DNA of 64,000 nt from Silene noctiflora (GCA_009801015.1 VHZZ01000837.1:20404-84403); one strand, 5' to 3'. Shown: positions 23,550 through 36,376, counted from the stretch's first letter. Translations and numbers: made by a program. Notes: generated from the letters alone by a model not told the origin.

Positions 23550-23930
23550 GCAATTTTGCAAATGGACCCGACTTGACACCTGAATTCGACCCGTATAACC
23601 TGACCCGAATGTTTATTGTTACAACTGATTATTATTCTCAAATGACTTGATAATAATTGACCCGAAAATGATTCGAATTCGAAATAACCTGGCTTGACAT
23701 GCCCAAACTCGACTCGACCCAAACCCGACTCGATTGCCAAGTCTACCCATAACATTCACAAATCTCATAACCACACTCGTCCCATCACTCGCCAAAACTC
23801 TACCCATACCTACGAATACGAATTATATGATGCATACAATTCTACATACAACGATACGCTTATACTCGCTTCACTGACATATTGACTTGATAAAATTAAC
23901 CGACCCAAACGAACCCAACTCGAATGTTTA
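23550..23930. repeat. Degenerate GACCCG/CGACTCG tract
   Basis: Irregular repeats of GACCCGA, CCCGACT and CTCGACC, like the tract at 8.7-9.0 kb. No gene was recognised. Confidence 0.6.
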
Positions 23931-24458
23931 TTGTTGAAAACTTGACGGTTATCCTGGTAATAAGTTTCAATGGAGTATTCGCATATACTCTTCTTAATAA
24001 TGCCAACCCCAGCTGCACCACATGTGCAATAACGAATTTTCAAACAATTATAAACATCATTTTCATTGATTTAAAAATACCCATAAGATTTGACTTGCAA
24101 TCAATTTAAGGGTAACAAAGACAAAACCATGAAACACCCTTTGCAAGCTTCAATCTTTACTCTCAAATCTATCAAAATAAAGCTTGTTGATCACTTTGGT
24201 GGGTCAATTACTGAATTTCAGGTTTGATTTTTTCTGGGTTTTTACTAATTTACTGAATTTCATTGTGTTCTTATGATAATCTGCTTAGTTGAATTAATTA
24301 ATATATTGGGTTTGGTTTAGTATTGAAAATTAGCTTAATTTCTACTTCAAACTTGAGTTGTTAATTAGGTTTAGTATGAATGTGATCTGGGTGTGCCTTA
24401 TAGATTAAAGGGTAAGTTCTAATGAGTTAGAATATAAAACCGATCTTGGGACTCCAAC

Positions 24459-24510
24459 TATGAGCTTAAGCTTTTGGTTGAGATGGTTTCTTGACATAAT
24501 GCACGATAAT
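24459..24510 (+). mobile_element. Possible LTR-retroelement scrap (fossil)
   Basis: The stretch GAGCTTAAGCTTTTGGTTGAGATGG resembles the end of a plant LTR. The matching copy at about 25412-25460 is followed by a sequence close to the usual tRNA-Met primer-site motif. It is a tiny old remnant with no coding parts. The call is weak. Confidence 0.25.
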
Positions 24511-24579
24511 TAGGCCTGCACTCTTATATAGTACTGTGTGTTGAGCTGTAAAATAGGAATATATACAAAAGATGAGGGT

Positions 24580-24830
24580 AACTGAAATGTGTATGCTCTG
24601 CTGGATGTGCGGCCATACAATAAATGATAGATTGACAGACGACGCTGTTCGAGAAAAAGTAGGTGTTGCATCAATTGATTATAAGGTGAAGGAAAATCGG
24701 GTTTAAGGTGGTTTGGCTATGTGCGATGGAGAGCACCAGTTAGGAGGGTTAAGAAATGGGGAATGGATAGTATTGTGAGGGGAAGGGGAAGACCGAAACA
24801 AACATGGACAGTATTGACAGCATATCCATA
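24580..24830 (+). mobile_element. LINE (RTE-like) reverse transcriptase C-terminal fragment
   Basis: Translation gives LCWMCGHTINDRLTDDAVRE and KVGVASIDYKVKENR, then in another frame LRWFGYVRWRAPVRRV and GRGRPKQTW. These are the conserved end-of-RT motifs of plant RTE-type LINEs (WMCGHT, REKVGVAPI, RLRWFGHV, APVRR, GRGRPKKTW). There is one frameshift between KENR and LRWFG, and the rest of the element is missing. It lies between the two copies of the OSCA-B 5' segment. Confidence 0.7.
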
Positions 24831-26158
24831 ATTAACAGTTTGTTATATTATGTGAACAACACAATTCTCGTACAGTATATTTTGTTCTTTTCAAAACATG
24901 GATTAGAAATGCAAATTCCTCTTGCTGTCTGTATCGATCCAAACGAATTGGGATTGAAACCAATACCTTATAGCTTATACTATACTCTTCTTAATGCCTA
25001 CCTCAGTACTTCTTGCTTCTGCTACAATACTTGTGCACTAACTAATTTTCAAACAACATAACCATCATTGTCATTGATTTAAAAAACCTCCTAAAGATTT
25101 GACTTGAATAATTTTTAGGGAAACAAATACAAAGCCATAAACCATCCTTGCAAGATACATTATTTACTCCAAATTTATCAAACCAACATACCCTTCACTT
25201 TGGAGGGTCAATTACTGAAATTCAGGTTTCTTCTTTTCCCGAGTTTTTATTATTACTGAATTCAAATATTGGGTTTGATTTGTTTTTTCCTTGCTTGTGT
25301 AGTTATGATAGTCAGTTGACTGTGTTGAAATGCATTTGTTTTGGTATGAAGCAATGAATGTGCCGGACGATTATTAGGTATAAAAACGATTGATTAGGCC
25401 TCAACCATCAGAGCTTAAGCTTTTGGTTGAGATGGTTTTATCACATAGTATTAGAGCCTAATGACCCTGAGTTCCCCGTATTGAGTTAGCTATTACATGT
25501 TACCCTGGTTTTCTTAGAGGAAGAGGGTGACTAGTTGACTATAGTGATAGGTTGATAACTGTTAACTGTGTTAAAGAATTGTGATGAAAAATGCCTTCTT
25601 TTTTATTGTTTGGCTTTTGAATATTAGCAAGGAACGTTACTAGCACCAGATTTGAGGTACGCCTTCTGCTGGAGATAGAATGGCTCAAATTTGTTATCTT
25701 GAGTTATAATAATAACCCAGACAAGGGTGTTACTAGTGGATTTTAGGAGGAATATAACTCTTAGTTAGAGATTCGTATGCACTGCAATATCGCCGAATGC
25801 ATGTCAGCTAGGTGATAATTGTAGTATAACGTTGATTTGGTAAGATCATTAGAAGGTGTAAGAATACCTCGTCCTCTGAAATATTTGTAAAGCTGTGTAT
25901 TGAGCTTTTTATGAACCTTTAACTAGTGATGCAAATTGCGAGCTTACTTTGCTTTACATAGAGGGGGATAAGAGCTTGTTTAAAATGCTTCTATTAAATC
26001 TTGAGTGAATTTAACTCATTTAAGTGAGCTGTTTCAATTTTTTTACCGTTGACTTAATTACAATTAGTTTGTGCTTAAACTAAATTCTATTTTCCTAGTG
26101 ACGACTTCAGATGCATCTTTGCAGGCTGTTTGTGGATGTTTGGTGAGATCCTTCAGAA

Positions 26159-29100
26159 ATGATTGTGTCTGCTCTTCTAACATCTGTCGGAATAAACTCT
26201 TGCCTTTGTATATTATACTTCACTCTATATCCCATCTTAAGAAATCAGCCAGGAAATTTTTATGTGTATATTCCACGCGTATTAGCAACAGAAGGGCTTG
26301 AGCGGAGTCATTATTTTCTGCAACATCTTAAATTTTCCACTACCTGGGTAAGAGCAGCATGGAGACTTACGGAGGAGGAGTTATTATCTACTTCAGGCTT
26401 GGATGCTGTAGTTTTTATTCGGATTATCACCTTCAGGTAAATGTCGTAAAATATTTTATGGCTGATATTCAGGATAAAAGATGATGGGTTTAGAATAATA
26501 CTCCCTTCAAGATCAAAGTGACAATGTAGACAGGCATGTTAATTGGAAACTGATATTATTCGTGATCTATAGATTCATCTTATTGTACTAGTAAAGGATT
26601 TACATTTCTGTTTTCCTCTTCAGAGTCATGATTACAAAAGTTAAACTTGGAATTCCTGGTTCAAGTCTTTAAAAGTGTCTAAGGTATGCTTCGTAGGGCC
26701 TTTTTTTAAGAAAAAAAATAATCGACATGTTATTACGTTTTTCAGTGCAGTGTCGCTGTCTATTTATTCGAAGAAATAAGATCTGATGTAATTGCAGTTT
26801 TTGCATCTTCTTTACTGTACCATTGAGTTGGGTTCAGTTGTCGTGAATTGAGGTTTCATCTGATGAGCTTTCTCTTTTAAAGTTTCTAATTTATTGCTAC
26901 ATGTGTTTGCAGTTTGAAAATATTTCTTTTTACTGGGGCTCTAGGTCTTTTTGTACTTCTTCCTATAAATGCAGCAGGGACTCAGGTTGCGGCATTCATA
27001 ATTTACGATATCCCCACTGTGACCCTGGATCTGTTTACCATTTCTAATGTAAACAATGGTTCAAAATGGTAAGTACTTTTTGAGGAATCTCTGTTATTGA
27101 TTTCAGTAATTCAGATTAGGTCTGTAACACAGTCTTCCTTTTGGCTGGGAAAAAAAAAAACAATCTTCCTTTCTTGGTATGACCACAGACCACATTAAGT
27201 AGACTGCTTAAGGAGTACTTCGTAATGAACTTCGTGTTTGTGGCAGGTTGTGGGTACACTGTTTTGCTGTATATTTGGTTTCTGGCTTCGTTTGCTTCCT
27301 TCTTTATCATGTAAGTTCTTTCTGCCATTGTCCTTTAATATACAACAACACAGTTCTTGTCAAAACTGATTTGGGTCGGCTACTATATGGATCATCATTT
27401 GTATCCGTTAAGAGATATAAAACGATTGAAAAAATGGAAAGAGAACATGGGTAAAAGAATAGTCAAAACAAATTAAATGAGAAAAAGAAAGTCATAAAAT
27501 GTGAAACGTTTTATAAGAGAGTTGATCAATTATGTGAATAAATGTTAAGAAGTAAATAAAATAATAAATAATAACCCAAAAGAAAATGTATTTCAAAATT
27601 TTGGGAAAGAAAATAAAGAGATTAAAGTGAGAGGATTTAAAGTGTGAATAATAAACAAAATTACAGTAGAAAAAGCAAATGGTAAGACAAAAGCAGAATC
27701 AAGCTCCATCTTTTACGTGACTTCTTTCCCTTCACACTTCCCTCTTTGATGTCGTATTTTCTTCAATTTAAGTAAACTCATACTGCTAAACCTCGCTTGA
27801 CGACAATATCTCTGTTAAAAGTATTATGCATGATGGTTCTTGCCTTCTCCGTTACAATTTAGAAATATAAGAATTTCTAGAAAACATTGTATATGTTCTA
27901 TTTAGTGTATATGACATACAACTATCCTGCTGAACTAGAATTCTTGGACTACATTGGGGGAAACTCATATATCTTAAGATTACGTTAAGTTAAACTTATT
28001 CCAATGGATACTTTCTTGCTTAGAGTAGGGTCTAGACATATTTCTTTTGATTAAGTAGTCAACTTTTGATGCTCATGTCTGTTAGTTACTCTTTTTGCCA
28101 GCAGAAATCTGGTAGATAGAGCCTTAGAGGTCGATTCTTGTTTGTAAATAAATCCGATGCATTTCATGTTCTTATCTTAGACACATGATAGGTTGTGAAA
28201 TTCCTCTTAAAAGGAGTCTCAGCCGCACCTTTATAGGAGGAGATAGTCCACTTCATAAAGCCAAATGGGGTTCCATTCTAAAACCAATGGCAATATAAAG
28301 TAGCTCCTTGATTTTTTTAGTGAACAACTCTCTTCTCTTTAATTAATGCGAGACACTCACACGTGGTGAAAATTTCATAGTATGATGTCTTCAACATAGG
28401 TTCATTCCATAAGAAGCACTCTGTTCGTCACGTTTTCAAACAGGTTTTATTTTCTCGACATAAGATATCTTTATTAATGGTTTGCAGGAATACGATTATA
28501 TTTGTTCAAAGAGGGTTGCATATTTTTATTCATCAAAGCCTCAGCCGCATCAATTTACATTATTACTTCGTGGCATCCCTGTACCTTCTGGAAGCGGTGT
28601 CAGTAAGGCTGTTGACAGTTTCTTTATGAATTATTATCCTTATACCTACTTGTCTCACGTGGTGATTCATCGGACGGATAGTCAAAAGCATCTTGTTGTA
28701 AGCCCTTTCTACCAATTCCACTGATTGTTCGTCTTTTAGTTGTTTGGAGATATGTTTTCTAAGATAATAGTCTGGCATAACTGTTGAGATTAGAAATCCA
28801 TAATTCCTAAAATAATACTGTATTAAATTAAGAAAGGGAGACGATTACTATATTCATTTAATACATTTATAAATATGGTAGGAAAATGCATCTAGATTGG
28901 TCCATTAACGACACTATTACCCTAATGCCTCAAGGGCTCCACCAGGCTGCTTATAGGGGTAAGGGGGAGGGGGTCGGATGGTAGTATTCTTACCCTTGTA
29001 AACACGAACAAATTGTTTCCGGATGACCCGTCATAAAAATTGCATCAAATGGCTGATGCTCCACAGTAAGAGAAACACAACCATTTTAGTCATTAGTGAG

Positions 29101-32100
29101 TCATTTTGCTTATGAAGTATTTGGCTTCATTCGAAACAGTGGAAAAATCCAGATTCGTATGTGTATGGTGATATTCATGTATCTTGTAGTGTGGTATTGA
29201 GGAGTAATAACATACATGTATATAGAGAACTTTAATGGAAATCCTCCTTATTTTGTGAAATGGTTAATCAATTAATTGCGAAGTTTTGCAAACATGTGCG
29301 CCTTCTCTTTGGATGCTAGTGACACTGGACTTCTGTTTTGGGGTTTTACATATATTATTGACTCCTTTGGCATGTGAATGGACATCTTGTTACTTTGAGT
29401 TGGTTATATATTTTTTAGTTGAGATCTCCCTGGTGAACGATTATGGTATGGAGTTATACCACCAAGCATATTTATAGGACTTATGGAGAAAAGAAACACA
29501 GATATCAAACTCCTTTGACATCATTTTTGTTTCTGTAACTAGATTTGACTTTCTTGTTTATATAAATTTGTTTATTGCTGTGTAGAGTCCGTAATCCAAG
29601 ATGTTATGCGTGGTTGAAGATATTATGTTGATTAATTTTTCATCCTTGCACTTGGCAAGATTGAAATGACAACCTTCTTTTTCAATGAGAGAATATTTGT
29701 ATGCGCCTACTGACAACTTTTTCCATCTGGGTGTTATCAATGCTGTGAAGGAAGCTCGATCTGCTTTTGTATTCTTCAGAACTCGTCATGGTGCTACAAT
29801 GGCTTCACAGTTGCAACAATCGGATAAGCCCACAGATTGGGTCGGAGAGATTGCTCCAGAACCTCATGATGTACACTGGGCCGTCTTCCATTCATCATTT
29901 TTGAGAAGATGGCTGCTCAAGGTGGTGATAATAGTGACATACATTCTTGTGACGGTTCTTTTTATATTACCAGTTATGCTTGTGCAAGGTCTCACCAACC
30001 TGTCTCAGTTGGAGGTTTATTTCCCCTTCCTTAACAGCATATTGTCTACGTAAGTGTTCTAACTCTGTAGAATGAATATCATATTTTCGTCTCCTAATTG
30101 ATGCTTATCATTACTCCCTTCATCAAGGGATTATCTTCTAGTTTATTTTACGCCAACTAAAAAAACATTGAAAGAAAGATATAGATGAAAATCCATGTGA
30201 TGAAAGATGTGGGATCAGAAACCATAATGATCATAAATAACATACAAATAGGAAATATTCCAAAGTGGAAAATATAGTTATAAAGCTTTGTTGTTGGAGT
30301 GTACAAGTTACTGGAACATCATTTAGTAAGTTCTGTTTGTGCTCTTGCAGGAAATACATCCGCCAAATTGTCACAGGATATCTTCCAAATCTAATCCTCA
30401 AGCTGTTTTTACTTTTAATACCTCCTGTAATGAAGTTCCTTTCATCAATTCAAGGACATGTATCTCACAGTGAGATACAAAGAAGTGCATGCAGCAAGTT
30501 TTTTTGGTTTATGATTTGGAATGTCTTTTTTGCAAATGTACTCTCTGGATCAGTTTATACTCAGCTTGAGGAACTCCTTGATGTCAAAAACATTCCTACA
30601 AAATTAGCAGTTGCTGTCCCAGCTCAGGTAAGAGCTCAATGAAACTAGTCGAAATTTGACTTGTTTTACCATTGTGAGCCTGCTATGCTATGTTATTCAG
30701 GCTTAGTGAGTATCAAAGTGTCATATTAGGCTTTTGATGCAAAAATATCTTGTGGTTGGTTTAAAGATGAAGTTTCCAAGGGTCATACCCATGTTAAAGG
30801 TTCGAGTGTCAGAAATGGGTACGCAGTAGACGCGAGGTAATATGAAAAGTCGGGAACAACATAGATGCTATATTCATATTGCCAAAATCCCTCAAAATTG
30901 TATGGTTATATCTTTCTAATAGTCTTCTTGGTGTCTCTCTAGGCATCCTTCTTTATTGCTTATGTTGTCACTTCGGGATGGACCAGCACCTCATCATACC
31001 TCTTCCGTACCAAACAAGTTATTCAAAGCTCATTGAAAAGGTGCTGCTGCTGCTGCTCTAAGAAAACTAATGCCGATGAATATGAAGTTCCATCCATTCG
31101 TTATCATAAGCAAATCCCCAAGATTTTGTTTTTTGGACTTTTGGGTATCACATACTTCTTTTTGGCCCCGTTGATGTTGCCTTTTTTGCTGGTATACCTT
31201 TCCATTGCATACATAGTTTTCAAAAATCAGGTAAGATTTCTCTGCCTTTATCTGCTTTGTACTATTTAGTTTATTCTTCGGCTGCAAGTACAGTCCTGAA
31301 GTAGACTAATAGATTATGATTTGGTTGAGTGTGTTTACCTCCTTTTTAGTTCAGTTGCAACCTTCTATAGTTAAATGAATTTTCCATTTACGAGATTATC
31401 TCTTTTCCTTTTTGGTTGCTGATTGATATTCCATTTCCGTTTTGAGCCAAAATTTCACCACTCATTGGCTAGTATATTGAAATATAGCAACATGGTCACT
31501 TAATTGTTAGCTCTTATATCGAGAACCATGTCTTGCGCAATTATTGAAGCAATTCACACTATGGTAGTCCATTTTGTTTTATTTTTTTAACAAAATGAAG
31601 CTCACAATTTTAAATAGAAAAATTACAAAAAGGGTCGGTCTTGACTCTTGAAGTTAATTTCATGGGTAAGGAAATTTGGATGTTGAGTAAAAGGGAAACA
31701 CCGCCACCTTGCGTGGGGTTTTTCATAGTATCATATTCAAAATATGCTATGCCAAATGGTGGTTATACAATAAACCATGGCTGTTTTTGTGTATAAACCC
31801 ACCACATGGCATGACTAATTGAATTAGCTGATTTTATTTTTTTCAACACTTCAACAGTTAACCTAAAAAAGTTGAACCGCCACGAGAGGTGGCGGTTTTC
31901 TAACTTTTGCAGCTCAGCAAAAACATTACTTGAAAATCGTCACCTGACCTTTATTCCCCCATGTGAGAGCGTTTGAGGTACTTGGGTAATGTTATTGTTG
32001 TTGGTGCTGATAGTTGAGGTACTGGAGTAAGTTGTCGAGTAAGATTCCTGTTGAAGACACGTTAAGCGTTTCTTTGGGGAATCATTCTTACTTTATACTC

Positions 32101-33476
32101 CGTAGTATGTTTAGGATGTTCCCATTAAAAAAAAATACTCAATATTGTCAAGCTAAAATCTGTATCCACAGTCTCATGATTGTTAACTATTGTTTTTGAT
32201 GGCAAATTGCTGAATTCTTTCCAGGTCTACATGTGTGTTTCCTTTTCGCTTTATGCTATTTCGTTTATATCAGGTTATGTACTGTTGGCCTCATATGTTT
32301 TACGTATGTTGGTCACACTGTTAAACTTTAAACGTTGCTGCAGTTCATAAATGTATATGCTCCAAAGTTTGAAACTGCTGGGAAGTTTTGGCCTATTGTT
32401 CACAATTCCATGATTTTCTCTCTGTTACTGATGCAATCAATTGCTCTGGGCATCTTTACTGTGAAGAAGCTCGAGATGGGATCCTCAATAATGTTCCCCC
32501 TTCCAGTCTTGACGCTTCTGTTTAATGAGTACTGCAGAAAACGTTTCCTACCAAATTTCACTGCCTATTCTGTTGAGGTGCGTCATCATTGTGCCTGTAC
32601 TGCACTGCTGCATGTTAGCTTTAGAAGATTAATTTATTTATTTTGAATTGACCTGTCTGTAGCTGAATTTCCACTCCCATTGAAACCAATGTTTGTGGAA
32701 CAGCCGTAGTAGACGTAATATTCCTGCAAACGAATATATAAGGGTCATATTGGTACAATTTGTAGCTCTTTTTGTCTCATTAGAACTCCTCAAACCTTGA
32801 ATTAGAGGATGCAAAATCCTTCCGCGACCCTCGAAATTGAGTGTCGTTATTTTCTGTATAGTTTCTTTCGGACTTGGACTCAACTAAATCATACTGACAG
32901 TTCCATATGACGATTCTTGTTAGTCAACCCCAGATTATATTCAACCCATTAAAATGAGCTCAGTTCAGTGGTTGAACTGTTGAAGTGTCTCATATTATAA
33001 GTGAGTGGAGTAAGGGCATGGCCGCATGGGTCCAAAGCTTATTTTAGCAACTTTTATTGTTTCTGTATTTCGACTGCTGCAATGTAAATAAGTACTCATT
33101 TTGCTCTTTGGGAAAGATTTCATCTTTCAAGTGAGGAATACTCATCTGCTGACCTTAGAATGAACCTGTCTTCGCCAAATTTTCAATGTTATTCTAGTTA
33201 CAATGATCATTAAATTGCTTTTCTTGTTATGCCTTTTGTTACTGAAATTGTGATGTCGGAGTTATAAACATCTTTTTGAATTACTCATGTACTATATTAT
33301 CTCAGAGTTTGATAAAGAGAGACAGAGAAGATGCAAATGATCCTGGAATGCAACAGTTCTATCATCAGCTGATGACTGCCTATAGGGATCCCGCCTTGGC
33401 GCCTGTTGATACCAATGGTCTCAGAGTTCCAAATCACTCCGATAACCATACTGCTCCGCTCCTTTCATCCGCTTAA
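26159..33476 (+). CDS. CSC1-like / OSCA calcium-permeable channel, copy B (RXW8/HYP1-like)
   Basis: Nine coding exons: 26159-26436, 26913-27068, 27247-27310, 28488-28697, about 29751-30049, 30351-30627, 30943-31230, 32344-32577 and 33306-33476. They give about 658 residues in one unbroken frame. Exon phases and sizes match copy A except for small in-frame differences in exons 1, 7 and 9. The same family marks are present: [73 protein letters not shown] and FETAGKFWP. The same stretch of about 60 cytosolic residues is missing. Exon 7 carries five Cys in a row ([10 protein letters not shown]) where copy A has four. Intron 3 is 1177 bp against 126 bp in A; intron 7 is only 1113 bp. A 5' UTR intron ends at 26124. 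Family function is a stretch- or osmotically gated cation channel; nothing shows how the two copies differ in use. Confidence 0.88.
27311..28487 (+). other. Expanded intron 3 of OSCA copy B
   Basis: The matching intron of copy A is 126 bp, so about 1.05 kb was gained here or lost there. The extra DNA is AT-rich, has no coding frame, and I saw no clear terminal repeats. Confidence 0.6.
28920..29110 (+). repeat. Au-like SINE in OSCA-B intron 4
   Basis: It reads GCCTCAAGGGCTCC, then GGGGGTCGGATGGTAGTATT, CTTACCCTTGTAAACACGAA, TTGTTTCCGGATGACCC, and a 3' part with AGTGAGTCATTTTGCTTATG. The core matches the Au SINE family. The 3' part recurs in the copies at 43.1-43.3 kb and 60.36-60.70 kb, so the local family has its own longer tail. 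Confidence 0.6.
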
Positions 33477-33943
33477 ACCATGTATAAATTAAGATCACCC
33501 ATTTGCAGCAGGTTTTCAGTAAATAATTTCACAATCATGCTTATGCAAGGAGTGCATGTTTATTTTTCTGCAGAGTACTAGAAATAGTTCAGTGTATTTC
33601 TGTAAATTAGCTTATTATTTCTGTAAATTAGCTTATTATTTCTGTAATCGTCGACAGAGGTCAAGGATCATGCATTTGTTGTACGAAGAACAAGAAATAG
33701 TCAAGTGTATTGTTGTATAGCATCACAATCGAGTTTTTGTATGATTTGTCACTTAAAATCGAAGACTGAAATTTACATTAACAACCACAATAATACATAC
33801 ACAGAGTACTCCAGTTTCTCGTGATCGGGCATACAAACACGTACATTCAATTACATGCCTCAGACACGATAATGACCCGTATAGTAAAAACATCTTCATA
33901 GCTAAGCTCGCACAAATAAAACTGCCTTACACGAGTAGTAACC

Positions 33944-34399
33944 CTAATGCTTGTTCCATTGCGGCACAAAACACCTAATAAAAACCAGAGACGGACGAAC
34001 CAAACTAACTCGATAACTCCTAACACCAAACTTTCGAAGTTTAATCAAGCTTCGACGACAATAACTCAAACCCATTTCAACAACCACCTCACTAAAATCC
34101 CTAACCGATTTCTTGAGCTTGTTCTTCAAGCCATCATCTCGACTAGGTCGAAAATGATAGCTACTTAGAAATGCCTGTCTTGCATGCCAAAACTCGCGAC
34201 CCTTACATGACCGAGTTCCATACTCATCGTTCAAAGGATGAATTATGATTTGCCATATATCGCTTTCTTCTAACAATAATTCAGTATGGTTTTCAAAATC
34301 GAGCTCAATCATATTTCGAGTTTTCGACCTTACCAACATGAATGTATATTGAACCCTTATATATATGATCATGAAAAGGGAATATAGTTGTTGAACCAA
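33944..34399 (-). CDS. Small uncharacterised plant protein
   Basis: An intronless frame of 151 codons. A second Met at residue 21 (MLVRSKTRNMIELDFENH, position 34339) may be the true start. The chain is hydrophilic with a basic C-terminal half. It contains ELLLEESDIWQIIIHPL, GREFWHARQAFLSSYHF, KLKKSVRDFSEVV and ends SLVFIRCFVPQWNKH. Its charge pattern and evenly spaced aromatic residues look protein-like rather than random. I think similar small plant proteins exist but cannot name a family. No signal peptide or membrane span is evident in the body. It lies about 470 bp beyond the stop of OSCA copy B, on the opposite strand. Confidence 0.5.
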   Translation of the reverse strand: MVQQLYSLFMIIYIRVQYTFMLVRSKTRNMIELDFENHTELLLEESDIWQIIIHPLNDEYGTRSCKGREFWHARQAFLSSYHFRPSRDDGLKNKLKKSVRDFSEVVVEMGLSYCRRSLIKLRKFGVRSYRVSLVRPSLVFIRCFVPQWNKH

Positions 34400-34920
34400 A
34401 GTGAAGAAAAATGTTGATTATTATCCATTTGGTGAATTTTGTTGCACCCAAGAACAACTAACTTAGAATGAATCTGCATTTTACGAGTTTTATATTTCGT
34501 ATCGAGTACGACAGCAAAATTTAATCAACGCACGAGTTGAAGAATTGTGACAAAAATTACCAATCAATCGAGTATAGCAGTAGAAAATGGTAATGATATC
34601 GTTGTCAAACAGTAATACTTGTAATAGCGAGTGAGACGGAATAATAAGACAAGCTCTGTATTTACGTTCCATGGAAACCAATATACGAATATAAGAATTA
34701 TGAAAAAAAAATAGAAGGGATAAGCAAAGGTCGGAAAGGCGAGTGGGATTATATATCGAAAAATATAAAAATATAGAATTATGCTAATGATATCGTTGTC
34801 AACTTATTGAGATGCCGTATCTTAACAAGTTTATTTACAAAATGATTAAAAATACTTGTTAAAAGAAAGTTATAATAAAAGAAAATATTTATGAAACAGA
34901 AGGACTACTTCATACATACG
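34400..34920. other. AT-rich spacer
   Basis: No gene or repeat with clear ends was seen. Confidence 0.5.
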
Positions 34921-34924
34921 AAGT

Positions 34925-35063
34925 AGACATGTCAAACGGGTCGGGCGGGTCGGGTCCCGGGTCAGAATACGGGTCAGGTCGAATACGGGTTGAGTCAGAT
35001 ACGGGTCGGGTTATACGGATCACGGGTCGGGTTAGGGTCAGAATACGGGTCAAGAAATAATTT
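34925..35063 (+). repeat. Degenerate CGGGTC tract running into the gap
   Basis: CGGGTCGGG, ATACGGGTC and GGGTCAG words recur up to the first undetermined base. The repeat is the likely reason the assembly broke here. Confidence 0.8.
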
Positions 35064-35938
35064 NNNNNNNNNNNNNNNNNNNNNNNNNNNNNNNNNNNNN
35101 NNNNNNNNNNNNNNNNNNNNNNNNNNNNNNNNNNNNNNNNNNNNNNNNNNNNNNNNNNNNNNNNNNNNNNNNNNNNNNNNNNNNNNNNNNNNNNNNNNNN
35201 NNNNNNNNNNNNNNNNNNNNNNNNNNNNNNNNNNNNNNNNNNNNNNNNNNNNNNNNNNNNNNNNNNNNNNNNNNNNNNNNNNNNNNNNNNNNNNNNNNNN
35301 NNNNNNNNNNNNNNNNNNNNNNNNNNNNNNNNNNNNNNNNNNNNNNNNNNNNNNNNNNNNNNNNNNNNNNNNNNNNNNNNNNNNNNNNNNNNNNNNNNNN
35401 NNNNNNNNNNNNNNNNNNNNNNNNNNNNNNNNNNNNNNNNNNNNNNNNNNNNNNNNNNNNNNNNNNNNNNNNNNNNNNNNNNNNNNNNNNNNNNNNNNNN
35501 NNNNNNNNNNNNNNNNNNNNNNNNNNNNNNNNNNNNNNNNNNNNNNNNNNNNNNNNNNNNNNNNNNNNNNNNNNNNNNNNNNNNNNNNNNNNNNNNNNNN
35601 NNNNNNNNNNNNNNNNNNNNNNNNNNNNNNNNNNNNNNNNNNNNNNNNNNNNNNNNNNNNNNNNNNNNNNNNNNNNNNNNNNNNNNNNNNNNNNNNNNNN
35701 NNNNNNNNNNNNNNNNNNNNNNNNNNNNNNNNNNNNNNNNNNNNNNNNNNNNNNNNNNNNNNNNNNNNNNNNNNNNNNNNNNNNNNNNNNNNNNNNNNNN
35801 NNNNNNNNNNNNNNNNNNNNNNNNNNNNNNNNNNNNNNNNNNNNNNNNNNNNNNNNNNNNNNNNNNNNNNNNNNNNNNNNNNNNNNNNNNNNNNNNNNNN
35901 NNNNNNNNNNNNNNNNNNNNNNNNNNNNNNNNNNNNNN
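35064..35938. other. Assembly gap (875 undetermined bases)
   Basis: Unbroken run of N. Reading frames crossing it have no meaning. Confidence 0.99.
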
Positions 35939-36281
35939 AATTTGATGAAAAGATTAATTTTAATGAAAAAATAATAATTTGATGAAATAAATTATAGCTA
36001 TTAGTTTCCTTATTTAGTGCGTCCACTTAAATTGTCATTTAGATTCCTTATTTAAGAATATTCTTTTTGGAGGGAAAAATTGTAGGTTCACCTATTCTTT
36101 TAGTAGATAGGGGATTAGTTTTCGCTCTATTACCAAACCCAAAAAATTTGAGTTTGGTTCAATCCTAGATCAAGTCATTAGTCCATCTAATCTATTTTTC
36201 ATCGGTTTTCGATCGGTTCAATTCGATCCGATCCAACCCTGCACTGATGCGATTACTCACTCCTAAAACGCAGAGTAACTA

Positions 36282-36376
36282 CTACTCTCTTCGTTTCATC
36301 AATAGTTACCGTATTTAAAATCTTTTTTAAAAGAAAAAGTGACAGTATTTCGATAATTATTAACCGAGACGGAGAA
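36282..36376. mobile_element. Stowaway-like MITE
   Basis: Left CTCTCTTCGTTTCATCAATA and right TAATTATTAACCGAGACGGA plus GAAT are imperfect inverted copies with a GTTACCGTATT/GACAGTATT inner pair. Old and diverged. Confidence 0.5.

Larger units (their letters stand above)
23975..25460 (+). repeat. Duplicated promoter and 5' UTR segment of OSCA copy B
   Basis: Two diverged copies, about 23975-24500 and 24975-25460, share in the same order: CTCTTCTTAAT, CTAATTTTCAAACAA-like, CATTGATTTAAAAA, CACTTTGG-GGGTCAATTACTGAA, TTCAGGTTT and GAGCTTAAGCTTTTGG. OSCA copy A has one counterpart (about 9060-9300). Each copy ends its GGGTCAATTACTGAA block with a possible 5' UTR donor (at 24222 and 25226), so copy B may have two alternative first exons. 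Confidence 0.7.

Noticed and set aside
34990-36026. Frames of over 300 codons on both strands across 35-36 kb
   Set aside because: They consist almost wholly of undetermined bases. The same holds for 62965-63744.
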